NCBI GenBank assembly: GCA_964034945.1
Contig: OZ035961.1
Coordinates: 14,089,243 to 14,153,242 of the forward strand
Direction: 5' to 3'
Source of the DNA: Chrysopilus asiliformis
Lineage: Eukaryota; Arthropoda; Insecta; Diptera; Rhagionidae
DNA length: 64,000 bases
Part shown: positions 12,149 to 24,531 of the stretch, one piece after another
Layout of the letters: every line of letters starts with the position of its first letter
Position numbering within the stretch: position 1 is the stretch's first letter
Notes under the pieces: model-generated
The model's input: only the letters and a program-made list of their open reading frames with translations
Told to the model about the DNA's origin: nothing
Databases searched by the model: none
Translations under genes and position numbers: made by a program

Positions 12149-15100
12149 TTTTTAAATTTATTGTCACTTGTACGCGTTAAATTCAATTTTAAAAGCTTTT
12201 TTTACTGAAGCCTCTCTAAAACTTATGGGCAAAGTAGTCTTCGTTCCAAAAAAAAAAAAATCATTTAAAAATGCAAATAATCCATAAATTCTTTTTAAAC
12301 TCAGAGTTTTTTATACTCTACACTTTACAACATGTTTAATTCGTAATTTTAAACAAGCAGATTTATGAAAATTCAAAATTTTGACGCAATTTTCAGTTCC
12401 AAAGCAAATAGCTCAATTCCAAGACCACATATGTGTGAAGATTGTTGATTAAATACAAATTTTTTAATAAGAAAAACATCTCAGTAAACATTCTTTTCAA
12501 TGTATATTCACTAACCGGAAATGTTTTTTACAACCACAAAATTAATTCTAGAAATTAACTTTTCAACACTTAAGTGCACAAAAAACTTATTCAAATCACG
12601 ATAGATCCACAGAATCAGGAGTTTATTGAATGTCTGAACTGCTAGATCAAGATTTAACCTTTATATAGCAATAGTGAAACACTTGTGGTAGCCAAAGGGT
12701 TTACAGAAAGCGCATGTGGAAATTGCTTCCAGCAACAGATTTTTTTTTTCGATAAGAAGTGGTCCACATATCCCCCACACAAACACACGCATCTCATATG
12801 AGCTTTAGTTCTTTTATTGTGCGAGGGGCATTTATCTACCCACTGAAAGGATTTTATCTAAATACATTTACTGATTAAAATAACCACCTAGAAAGAAGGG
12901 TTGATTGCGATAATAAACAAATCCTCGCACGAAAAGGGGGTAGCATGGTAGAATCAAGAGTAAAAACTGAAGTAACTGACGTCCTTTTTTTCTCGCGAAG
13001 GATTAGAGACGGTAGTGAATGGGATTTAAATATCGGTTTTGGCTCCTTACAAGTGAACCCAAAACTTTCACTCAGTTATTAAATCGTTTTATGAGGCGGC
13101 GAGGCTAATTTTCTAAAGAGCAATAATTGCAAATTGCTTTTACAATTGGCCAACATTGTCTTATGGAATTATATACTAAACAGTACGAGTGAAGGGAAAG
13201 GATCGAAGGGTTTTTGGCGGAAATTTTAGAATGGTCTGACATGTTGAATTATAGGTCATGATTTTGAGTGAATTTCGTTATTAAATTCGATGGAAATTCA
13301 ATCAAAAGTTTTCACAGGAAAGTAAAGAAGCTGCTCTAAGGGATCAAAAATGTTAAGTTGGAACTTCTGTGGTTTTTTTTGGGATTTAAACGGGAAATGA
13401 AAATCTGACTATACTTCTATTTCGGGTAATTTTTTCGGTGAACTTAATTTTAAATCGATTTTTTGATTTTTTTTTCTAAATTTGTAAAAGAAACTTTAGT
13501 AATTGCATAAAAATGTTTTACTAAAAAATATCTATTTTAGGTTTTGTTTATGTTTTTTCTTGTTATAATACGATTAGCATCCAAATCCAAATTTTGGCTT
13601 GTTGTTATTGTCACAATAAAACTCGAAAATGGTAGGACGGATTTTGATGAAACTTTGAAATTAAGTGAATAATATAGCAGGTTGAAATATGCTAAAAATA
13701 TAGTAAGGATACGTTATATTTTAAGTGGCTTGACAGTCGTAGTATGACAATGGTACCAAATATTTGTTAAATAAAGATAAGAATCCTAGAACAAATGTTG
13801 GGGTCCCAAAAAAATCCGACAGTGGAAAAGCAATCTTTAGTATGCCTTGCAAAACGATAATTTTCCTTCATATTTTGACTCAAAACTGCCAAAAAATCAA
13901 TAAAAATATTTAAATTGCAAGCGTTACTTGATTGGGATTCATAACTCAACAGTATTTTCCATATATTTTAACAGTTTTATAAAAAATTCTGTTGTTTCTT
14001 ATCTTTACTTATATAATCTTTGGTGGTGTATGATGCAGGGATGGGGAAGTGGAAGGGGAAGGGTTCTAACATGCTAAAATTATAGTGACGTATTTTATGG
14101 ACAACCGCATAGGACATACACTTAATTTCCCTTACATTCAAATGAGATTTCGTGTGATATTTGATACACTGTGTCATATTGAAATCCAATTCAGTTCAAT
14201 TTTTCGTTAATTTTTCGTTATTTCGTTATAGTCCAAACTATAGCTATCTTAATAACTTATGACAAACTATGATAGATTTTTATAGAACTAGATGTATAAT
14301 ATGACATTGGAATTAATCACAGATGAAATTTAAACACATATACCAGTTTGTCACATCGAAAAAGTTATGAAAAATGTGTTTAAAATTCGAATATTACGTA
14401 ATTTTTCAGTAGAATCGAACGCAAATGGTTTAGTTTTGGGGATTTTTTTTGAAATTGTCATATTTTTTAACTAAATACATAAAAATATAACGTTTTTGTT
14501 GTTAAAGAACTATTTTTGCAATTTAATATAACCGTAGCTAGCTCTAAAGAATTTACAAAACAATGTTTTGTTGCTTAAAATTTAAATATTGGATTTGATA
14601 TAAATATTTACATTGTTGACTAAACATTATATATATAAACCCTTTAACCAAAATTTTGTTTTCGAATTGAACTTGGATTGAATTGAAATTTGTCTAAAAA
14701 CGTGATTTGTCGCTTCCCGCTTTTTTTTAAACCGCGCTGAATAAAATCTCGTTTCACCATTCCCAAAACCTACTACATGTTTAGATTTACTTTGGATAAA
14801 CATTTACTAGGTTTTGAATGTTCTAAGCATTTAGACATTTACTAGGTTTCGGTGGCGCCGCCAGTGAGTGAATTTGAAAAATTATTTTTTTTTGAATTCG
14901 GCGAAGAAAACGAGAAATTCGAAAAAATGTGATTGAAAATCAATTATTGCTTCTCCAATGTCTTCCTTAATTGCTCCACCCGATTCTGCTTCAAGTTTTA
15001 CAAATTTCAAAGTCTGTCAATAAAAAATAACTTAATTATATTGGATCCTGATTTCTCGAATTTTCGTTTTTAGACTTTTTTTTGTTTTTTGAACAATTTT

Positions 15101-15459
15101 GATCTATTTTATCAGTATTTACGTTCGTTGATTCATATTTTTAAAAATTTCTTACACAAAATCTTCCAAATTTCATGATGTATTTCCTGTACTAGTTGGA
15201 GGGGCTTAGCCTAATTGTTTATTTCCGTTTAAATCATAAATGAACCACTAAAATAATATTGAAATAATCACAAATTGAGTAGAACAACCTCTTAAACATT
15301 TTGAAATAATCATAAATCTGAAGATTGCTCATTTTTGTACTTTAGTGGAAGTCAAACAGTTTTAGCTGAAGTTAAACAATCGAAAAATAAAATAATAACA
15401 ACAATACGCGAAGAAATGTCAAACTCGTTTTGTGGAGAGTGACATCAGAATTTTCCAAC
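12149..15459. other. AT-rich intergenic spacer between corazonin and Lst2
   Basis: No convincing coding exon or RNA gene was seen. The sequence is very AT-rich with homopolymer runs. The last few hundred bases should hold the Lst2 promoter and transcription start, but no clear TATA/Inr pair could be assigned. A fragment GTGACGTATTTTATGGACA near 14086 belongs to the dispersed CGTCAC MITE family. Confidence 0.5.
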
Positions 15460-15708
15460 ATGGCAGAAGGAAGCAGCGATACCTTGTATTATTTTATCAT
15501 CTTTGAAGCGTGCAAACGGATACTTCAGTTGAAAAAAATCTGTCAAACTGGCAAGTTGGCTACTGCTGAATTAGAAAAAACTTGGCAAATCTGTCTCCGT
15601 GCTAGAAAAGAAAAGATTTCGGAAGTAAATCGCGATTATTCAGTGTGTTGCGGTGCAGAAAGTGCTTTCCAGAAAGTGCAAAAGAGTCAAGAATTTAGTG
15701 ATGTGTGA
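15460..15708 (+). CDS. 82-residue upstream open frame in the Lst2 5' leader
   Basis: An ATG in good initiation context (CCAACATGG) opens an 82-codon frame beginning MAEGSSDTLYYFIIFEACKR and ending QKSQEFSDV at a TGA. It stops 66 bases before the Lst2 ATG at 15775, with no splice site obvious between them, so it probably lies in the same leader. The composition is ordinary for a protein, with three Cys and Trp plus mixed charges, and the local GC content is higher than the flanks. No family is recognised. It may be a translated small protein (dicistronic arrangement), a repressive uORF, or a chance frame. Confidence 0.4.
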   Translation: MAEGSSDTLYYFIIFEACKRILQLKKICQTGKLATAELEKTWQICLRARKEKISEVNRDYSVCCGAESAFQKVQKSQEFSDV

Positions 15709-15774
15709 ATAGTGAGACTTTTTGAAACCAGGGAAATAGCCGAAGTGGAGTTGGAGCTAATCAACAGATACAAA

Positions 15775-18700
15775 ATGGATACATTCTTCAGAAAGTGGCT
15801 GAACAAGCCAAAGGTAAATCTAGGTTGATTTGATATCATCATCATCATCGCTGGCTGCTGGCATTTATAAATTTTACTGCTTTGCTGTTTTGTTGATGGA
15901 TTTTCTCTATTTTTTCCGTCTTCATTGCTCCACTCGTCGGAGCGACTGTTTCCCATAGTTTGTGATTTTTCCCTATCGAATTTCACCAACAAACAGTTTT
16001 CCCAACAGTTTCGTAGTCAAATCGTGTGGATTCCGGGGAAAATTCAGTCCGATTTCCTCATTTCGCAAAATACAAAGTCGTCCGCCTCCATTGCTGTTCT
16101 GTTCGCTGCTGCTTTGTGTTTTCTTTTTTCCATGGCGACTTTGCGTATTCGGAACACTGATAAGAAATCTGCACAAAAACGAGATCTACTCAAAATTTGA
16201 TACGCAATTGCCCAAACAACGAGACGGATTTCCTTGGAAAATCGCTGGGAAAGGTCTAATTTGTTTTGCTGTTGGGTTTATTTTTGTGGGGCGCCAAATG
16301 ACAGGCCAGCCAGCGCTTCTGGCCATTTCGGATTGCATGAGGCGCACACCGAGTAACGGGGCGAGGGAAGATGACGGAGAGGCCGAGGTAGGGAAGTCAC
16401 TGGGCAGTCGCAGTTCGAAAAGCAATGTTGTTGTGCCTCGTGCTAATTAAAATATGGAAATCGTGGCCCGCGATTTCTGTGACCTCTATCACAACTACCA
16501 GGCCAGGCCCCAACATGGCAAACACATCGTTCTCTGTCCTGTCCGTCGTCTTGTCGCGAAATCAAGCAGAATTGACTCACGAAAGATCGTCGTGATAATA
16601 AAGAAACACCCAAAATAACAAATTATAAAAGTTTGATTTTAGTCAGCGAAAGCACCGCCAGCAACAGCCAACAAATCTGCACAATAAAAGATGCGAAATT
16701 TAATTCAGAATCCCCGCAGCCCCATTCGTGCGAGTAAGATGAGGCGGAGATCTGTAAAAGCATCGGATATCGAGCTGGGCAGCAGAAAAAGAGCATTTTG
16801 TATTATTTTTTTTCAATTTTTTTATTATTCTTCACATCACATTTAGATATATACAAAAAAAACGTTGGGGACTTTGTTTGCGACACCACTTTGCGTTTCA
16901 TTTGACAGTGCCACACAATTTATTTGTTTTTATTTCCGTCTCCATGGCTGATGCTGCTCTCACTTTGGGTACAACAACTTCCTCCCGCCGTCTCCACCTT
17001 AGCCAGCTTGCTTGCCAGTGGATTTTGCAGATTCGTCCACTGATTTTGTGGTCTATACACTACACAGATTCGGTTTACCTGCTTGAATGCATGCTTCGTA
17101 AGCTACCACCACAATTGCGTTTCGCTGTTATTATTGTTGGACTTCACAGTGAGACCCAAAATGGAAGAATCATAACAAAAACTAGTCAACAAACACGGAG
17201 ACAAAACAATCGTCATTGTGGCAGAGTAGTTTCCAATTTGTAGATTTGATTTTGCGAAACCAAATCAACCACACATCGAATTTTATGTTGTGTGATTTGG
17301 TGTTGTCTACTACGTCGAAAGGTATATTAAGAAATTCCCAAGAAATTGCCCAAAAAACGCCTCCGTCCGAAGCAACGTTCGTTCGTGTGTAAGAAATCAT
17401 TATCAATTTAATTTTTATCATTAGGCCACGACCGAAACAATTGATGTTGGAAATTGTTATGTTGAAATATCGTCGTCGGTCGCCACACGACACTAAAATT
17501 CAAGGTGCAGGCGCATTTAAATACCACTTGATGACGTCGAATGTTGAAAATTGTGACGCACGTGGTTGGTTACTATTTGCATTTCGTTGTGGACGTGGCG
17601 ACGAAGGCTCCACCAGCAATCCATCCATCCATTTATCCGTTCGTCGTCGTACGTCTATCTCCCCAATCGAATTTGCATTGATGGCACAAATGTAACTACT
17701 TGAAAAAATTGTTTCCGCTTCGGTTTTTGTCTCTGTGCAATTCAGTTTTTCGCGGACATTGCTTTGAGAGATAGCCTCCAGTTTGGTTCCATTCAGTTAA
17801 GTTTAATTCATGATCAATTTTAATAATTCGATGTGTGTTGGCGGCTTTTTCTGCATACAAAATTCCAAAAATAGAACAAAAAACGGAATTTTAATCGGTA
17901 TATAAACTTTGTAAATCGGTAACACTCGGGATAAACCGGTTGACTCACCTGAGAGAACCAGAATCTGTTTTCCTGGAATAGAAACCAGAAAAACAATTAC
18001 ATAGTTCAATTTTAATTTGTTTTCACAATCATAAATGACTGTGGACTTCACATTCTCCCACCCCACAAGCATATAAATTTCTACCTGTCTCTGATTATAC
18101 TCAATAAATTATTACTACTCTGTCTAATAATCATTTAACATTTTTAACATTCCATACAACTTCACCACATCGCCGTCACATGATAGTTTTTCCATGTTAT
18201 TTTCAGTTTTTCCAATCAATCTTACATAATTTGAAAAAAAAAATCACACACCCTGAAGGTTGCACATTCCTGTACTTCAGTTGGAGTTAAACATTTTTTC
18301 ATAAGCAATCGAAAAATAATGTCGAATTGATTGTAGGGTGGATTGTTTACAAATGAAAAACATAAACAAAAGAAATTCATAAGTAAAACAACAATTGAGC
18401 ATCGGATTTAATCACAAACATTACATTTATTGGAAAAAGTTTGTGCGGTAAAAGTTTTTTAATTCAAGGACCTTGGGATGTGGCTATATGTTTTTAGATC
18501 TGGCGGAAATTAAGTTCATAATGGGTATTTTGGGGGGTTTTCCAGTGGGAAATCAGAAATTTACGAGAACATCACAGTATTTAGTGTAAGGAGATTTGCT
18601 AATGTTGGAAGAGATGTAATAAAATTACTTAACTAGGAAGTAATGATGATTTTCGAAGAATATTAATAGGAAAATGTTTCTAAATAATAATAAAATTTAA

Positions 18701-21700
18701 TCGTAATTTTCATTTGGAATCCCTTGAGTGTTAAAAACCACCTTTAAGAAAGATGATTAAAGAAATATTTATCACATAAAAAAGCGGACATGATGTTTCA
18801 CTCTCATTTTTTAAAAAAGAATGTTTTTTTTAACGGGCTGTACATAAAATATGTCAATCTTTTATTTAGGGTGGAGGAAAAGCCTATAATTATTAAAGTC
18901 ACGTATTTTACGAAGAGCACCTAAATAGGTTCCTAATAGCGAGTTTCATGGAATTTTTAGCAACCGCTAAATTGATTTAGCAGACGAATTTCAAGGATAT
19001 AGAGCCCACTAACTCGATTTAGTGGCCACTAAAGTTTTGTGAAGCCTGCCATTAGATTATTTAAAATATTATCAATTTAAATGATTTTCATCCTGAAATT
19101 TACAAAAAATATATTTTTAGGATTCTGTACTAAGGTATGAAAAGCCACGCTACAAGTATGAAAAACCATCTAACCGACGAAATCTAAAAAGTTTTTTTTT
19201 TATAATGAAGGCGTTGAGAACGAAATGGAAAAACGGCTTCGAGATAAATAGATTTGAAAATGTTGTAGGGATTATCGGCGAGCTGGGACCACGGTTTTTT
19301 GTGTAAAAAGTTCGTATTTGGGGGAATCATATCGCTCACCGGCTGCAATAGTGGCACAACTCAAAAAAATGCAAATTATGATTAAAATTCAACGCTCCAC
19401 AATTTTGTAAAATTGGCAGTTCGGTATCCCTTATCAATTCCGAAAGATGACGATAGTGCTATTAAACTTTCGTCGCTTTTCTACCAAATTGAAAAAAGGC
19501 ATGATTTTTAATCGCTTATATCTCGAAACTGAAAAAAATGAGCTGTGCCTCTATTGCAAAAAATTAATTTTAATAGTTGTTCTAAAAAAAATATGGGTTG
19601 GAACACTTGCTCTCAATGCCTCAAATAGCCAAAGTAAAAGAATGTGCAAGCAATAGTGGTCCAACCCATATAAAAATTTGTACCATTTTCATATTTTTTA
19701 ACTTGCTCTTATAGTGAGTGCAAAAATGAAACTTTTGTTTATAACTTCGTTAATACGGTGAGCGCCACGTGCCCACCGGTGGTAATTCTTTGAATTACAC
19801 AGTAGACCGCGTGCTTACGAGCGGGTATTCCTTGGGTGACATTCTGGGACCAACATTTTTTTAAATTTATTTTTATTGATTTTTTGCAAGTACTACCAAT
19901 TGTAAGTAAAATAGGTCTACATCCTGGGACTAAAGTTAATATTTCTCAAAGCTAAATATATGTAAAAGGTTCCCACTGGTGGTCACCATATCTGGAAATG
20001 AAACAAGTAAGGTGTCCACGGGTGGTCACCTTACGGTTTACAATACTTTTCAATACTTTTACAATACTTCTTGGAATGCTTACAAAAGGAGCCCGTACGC
20101 TGAAAACGCATCGGGATTAAAAGAAAGTTATTTCAATCCAAACTATAGTTTAATGTTGTAAATAATCGGATTTCAGTTAAATTCTGGGCCCTAAAAAATT
20201 TTTTTTAAGCCCTCTGTCCATAAAATGCATTATGTTTTTTTTTCAGACCCCTTCAAACTTTGTCATTTTTAATGTGAAATTTACTATCGCTGTCGTACTA
20301 TCGCAACACCCCCCCCCCCCTTTTTTTCCCTCCCTACATCCATTTTTTATGGACAACCCCTAAAATCCGATCTTAAAGTAAAAAAGCCAAGTTTTTTTTA
20401 GACAAAACGTTTTAAAATTATTGCAAGGTCACTTCCAGAAACCCCTTTATAAGATCTTATTTTGAAGCCAATATTTCTAAAGATTGAATTATTGTTATTC
20501 TTATCTCTCCAAAGGAACCAAAAAAAATACCCATAAAAACATTGAATAAGGTAAAGGGCTATTATATTGACCTATCAATCACAATTTTGAGTTTGACGTT
20601 AAAAATTGATACTAAGTTTCATGTGAAAGTTTTCAACAATGGTTATAGTGTGAACATTGGACAATTAAATATAGGAAAGGTAATTTGATTGTTTCAAAAA
20701 TTACTTTTTAACTTTAGTTTAGTTAATTTTTAAATAATAGTCTCGAATGTATTTATTATTGACCTAACAAGAAAAAATTCGTCCTAATATTGACTGTCAG
20801 CGCTTCTATTATTGACCCAACGTATTTGGACCCCACACGCAGAGAAAAGACAATAAATTTTACTATTTTATAATGGGAAATCGTGACTATTACTAAAATA
20901 GTTATTTTCAATTAGAAAAATAGTCAAAAATGACAATTTTTATATGAAATTTAACTACTTACCCAAACAGCATCGAAAAGTACGGGAACATGAGATTTGT
21001 TCTTTGCGACTTGAAAGAGTAGAAATTTACACAATCGGTATTAAAAATTTACACCTATAATTCACATCCGCGTAAAAGAAGCGAAAGAAGTGACGAGCAC
21101 GATCTTTGGAGCAACATTCGCTTCATGAAAATCCTGCGGCGATAGAGCAGCATTTGATGGTTTTCGGGCCGAAATAGTGATTGGCTGTGGAGCCTGAACG
21201 TCAGTTTAATTTTAAAGAAGCGTGTGATGGAAAAAGTGACGAAACTGCTACCACTAAAGTTTCATTAAAGCTCCCCGTCTGAGAAACACCAAAAAAAAAT
21301 TGATGCCTTCAGCCGCCATATTTCTCACTGACATTTGATGGAAACGATTTCGTTTCGAGAATTAAATTTCTTATTTCAGGCGAATGACTGAAGGATATTG
21401 CATAAAAAGTGGATAGCATACATTTTTGAAACAGCATAATTTTATTGGCATCAAAATTTCATTGCAAAAGAAAAAAAAATTTTACCGATAAAATAAAATT
21501 AAAGAAATTTTTGATTAAAAACAAAATAATTCGATGGCCCATTAAAATCTGTTTAAATTTCAGATCCAATATTGTCGAAAAATTTTAATGGCAATTAAAA
21601 TCACGACATGCAACCGGAAGAAAAGTCCATTATAAAATAACACTCCACAAAAGTTTCCATTAATTTGTCGACATTAGATTTTTCTCGTTCGTCTTCTGCT

Positions 21701-24494
21701 TACGTTTTTATTTGTTCATCTCTGTTTACTAGCAAGCATTCGAGGGAGAAAGAAAACCCGCTCGATGATTTGTGTAATTGTGTGATATAATGCCGTCAGA
21801 TGACGCTCGCGCATGAGGCAACTAATTACGTCCCTGTCGTTATAATTGCGACGTAGCAAACCGCAGAAAAGTGTTCCCCACTATGTGTGTCGTTGCGCGT
21901 CTCATACGCACGACTAAGGACGTGTTTTCTACATAAATTGCTTATCGCCGTGATCTGCATGGTGACGAACTATGGGGATAAACATCATATTTGCTGCCTA
22001 AAATGCTATTTGGGTAGTAGTAAAATTTTCTATTTTATAGTTAAATTGACTATTTTTTCAATTGAAATTAATTATTTTGTAATTAGAATTAACTATTTTA
22101 GTAATAGTCCCGATTTCCCATTACAAAGTAGTTAGATTTACTATTTTTTTTCTCTGAGTGCCGCACGTATTTGGCCCAGTCCACAATTTTTTGCTCTTCC
22201 TCAGGTTTAAGGATCGTAGGATGGCCTATGTCAGAATGTACTGGAAATTTACCCTTGTGTTTATATAGTAACGATGTTTTAGGTATTTTGAAGTAGGGGT
22301 GTCAAATTTTTCAAAAACACCGGTTTTCGGTCAAACCGGTTTTTAAAACTTCGGTTTAAACCGAGCCGGTTTAACCGGGTCCAAAAAACCGATAATTAAA
22401 AAACCGAAAAATCGTTTTGTTCAAATTTGGTATGTTAGGTCTTAGACGCAACAAATACACTATAATACAAACAAAAGACGTGAAGTGCCATATAATCCAT
22501 TAAGAGGCCATAAATGGCACAATATAGTATTGTATTTGGTTTAGAGTGCCTAAAAAGAAGTATTTCTAACAAATCAGTTGCACGAAAATTGGTTTAAAAA
22601 TATTTTTCCGTACAAAAAAAAATGATCGGTTTTTTTGAACGGTTTTTGGCTTTAAAAAAAACACCGGGTATAATCGTGCAAAAAAACACCGAAAAAAAAA
22701 CCGGTTAACCGAAGCAAAAACACCGGGTAACCGATTTTTTTTTGACATCCCTATTTTGACGACCTTTGTCGCCCTATAAATTTACATGCCTTCTTCTACG
22801 GCTTTTAGAGCGGCCTCCAGCTCATCGTTGGTATATAGAAGTCGTTTGGTGTTGTAAAAAAATTAAATGTTTCTTTTTTTGACCGAAGTGGGTATTATAT
22901 TGACTTATAATTTGAAAGAAAAAAACTAGTCGATTTTAATTGTAAAATATCAAGTCAGAATTATGTTCTGTTTCAATAATCATTTAAATTTACTAGAAAT
23001 TAATTTATTTTAGTTGAAGTGGAAACAAAATATTATAAAAAATAGTATGAAATGTTTCATGTGCATGTTTTTTTTATTGACCTAGAGGTTTATTTATTAT
23101 TGACCTACTCATGTATCCTTTATTGACCCCAAACTTGAAATATTATTTAAGATTAAATTATTAAAAAATTGATAGGTCAGAATTCGACTACTATATAGAT
23201 GGGAAGGAGATTTAATGTTAAATGACAGTGGAAAACTTTTAGACTTTTTGTTACAGCCAAAAACTAACTTAGCTTTAAATACGTAAAAAATGCAATATTG
23301 ACCTATAAGTCAATAAAAGAAACATCACAAATATTCATTGTATCTATTATTGACCACACATTTTATATATTTTTTATATTATTCCACATTAAAACTCACA
23401 ATTTTATAACAACAAAATTAAAATTTAATAATTAAAGAACAACTCACAAAAAGAAAATTAGGAAAAAAAGTAAAATATACGAAAATACCGCAACTTTTAG
23501 TTTTTCTATTATTTAGGCTTACTTGTTAAGAAATTTCTCGCTTTATCGTCTTTTCTTGCCAGCTGTCATGGCAAACTAATTTTTCGTGAGAGGATTATAT
23601 CGTATCGCAATAAAAAATTGGGAATTAACTATCAAGAGTGGGTTGTAGAATTTCAGTGTTTTAAAATATTGATACACATATAGTTGGCCTTATTAAAGCT
23701 AAAAAATGAAAATATGTCAATATTACCGCCTAGGTCAATAATATAGCCCTTTACCTTACTATAAAAATTTCTTTTAAGATGCTTAACTAGATTGATTTTC
23801 TACCAGCAAACTTTTTGCGTTGAAAAACTCTCATCTCTCGAAACCTCTTCGAACCCAAATCTGCAAAAAAAGGTATTAAAATAACATTAGGCTGACCTTG
23901 GAAATTGAATGTCTATCCGCCACATAGTATCAAATGTAAACAAAGTCTGTTTTAAATTCTAACTCAATTTGATTCTTTTCTAAGTAATAAAATTTCTCAA
24001 GAATAATAAACGAGTGAGCAAAAAAAAAATTAAACTGGCTAGTATTAACACATGGGTTCAAGTCGTGAACGAAAGCCATGAATATCAAATAATATTTTAA
24101 AAAAAACTCGTCGGTTTTATCAATTTTTCAATAGTATTAAAACTTGAAAGTAAACTAAATTATAGCAATTAATGGCATTCAAGTTTAGTTTTTCGTGGCC
24201 GAATTTGTCGTAATCAAGAATTTGTTATCAATTTTTTTTCATCTCTTTTTCACTTTTTTTTTTCTTTCATACATATTTGACGACTAAAAGCGGTTTGATG
24301 ATAGCAAAATAATCACATAGATTAAACCTGAAACAAGTGTAAAATTTATTACAGACTCAATTTGGTTTTATTTCATTCGCTTATCACAAAATAACAACAA
24401 ATAAATGTTAGTATAATAATTTTGCTATTCAAATATGTTTCAATATTGAGATAAGATGAATGGAAGATAAGATGAAAGTTGACTTTTATTGTTT

Positions 24495-24531
<37 letters not shown>

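Larger units (their letters stand above)
20549..23756 (-). mobile_element. Decayed pogo-like DNA transposon containing two later insertions
   Basis: The terminal inverted repeats AGGTAAAGGGCTAT...TATTGACCTA are flanked by TA on both sides. On the minus strand, two pieces of coding sequence on either side of an inserted element join into one frame: [16 protein letters not shown], a stop, [38 protein letters not shown] and [10 protein letters not shown]. This matches the pipsqueak-type helix-turn-helix N-terminus of pogo-superfamily transposases. The remainder of the transposase is not recognisable, so it is inactive. Subterminal TTATTGACCTA motifs recur near both ends. Confidence 0.75.

Noticed and set aside
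15962..16450. 162-codon frame in Lst2 intron 1
   Set aside because: Lies after the exon 1 donor, overlaps other long frames on both strands, and shows no domain; explained by the less AT-rich composition.
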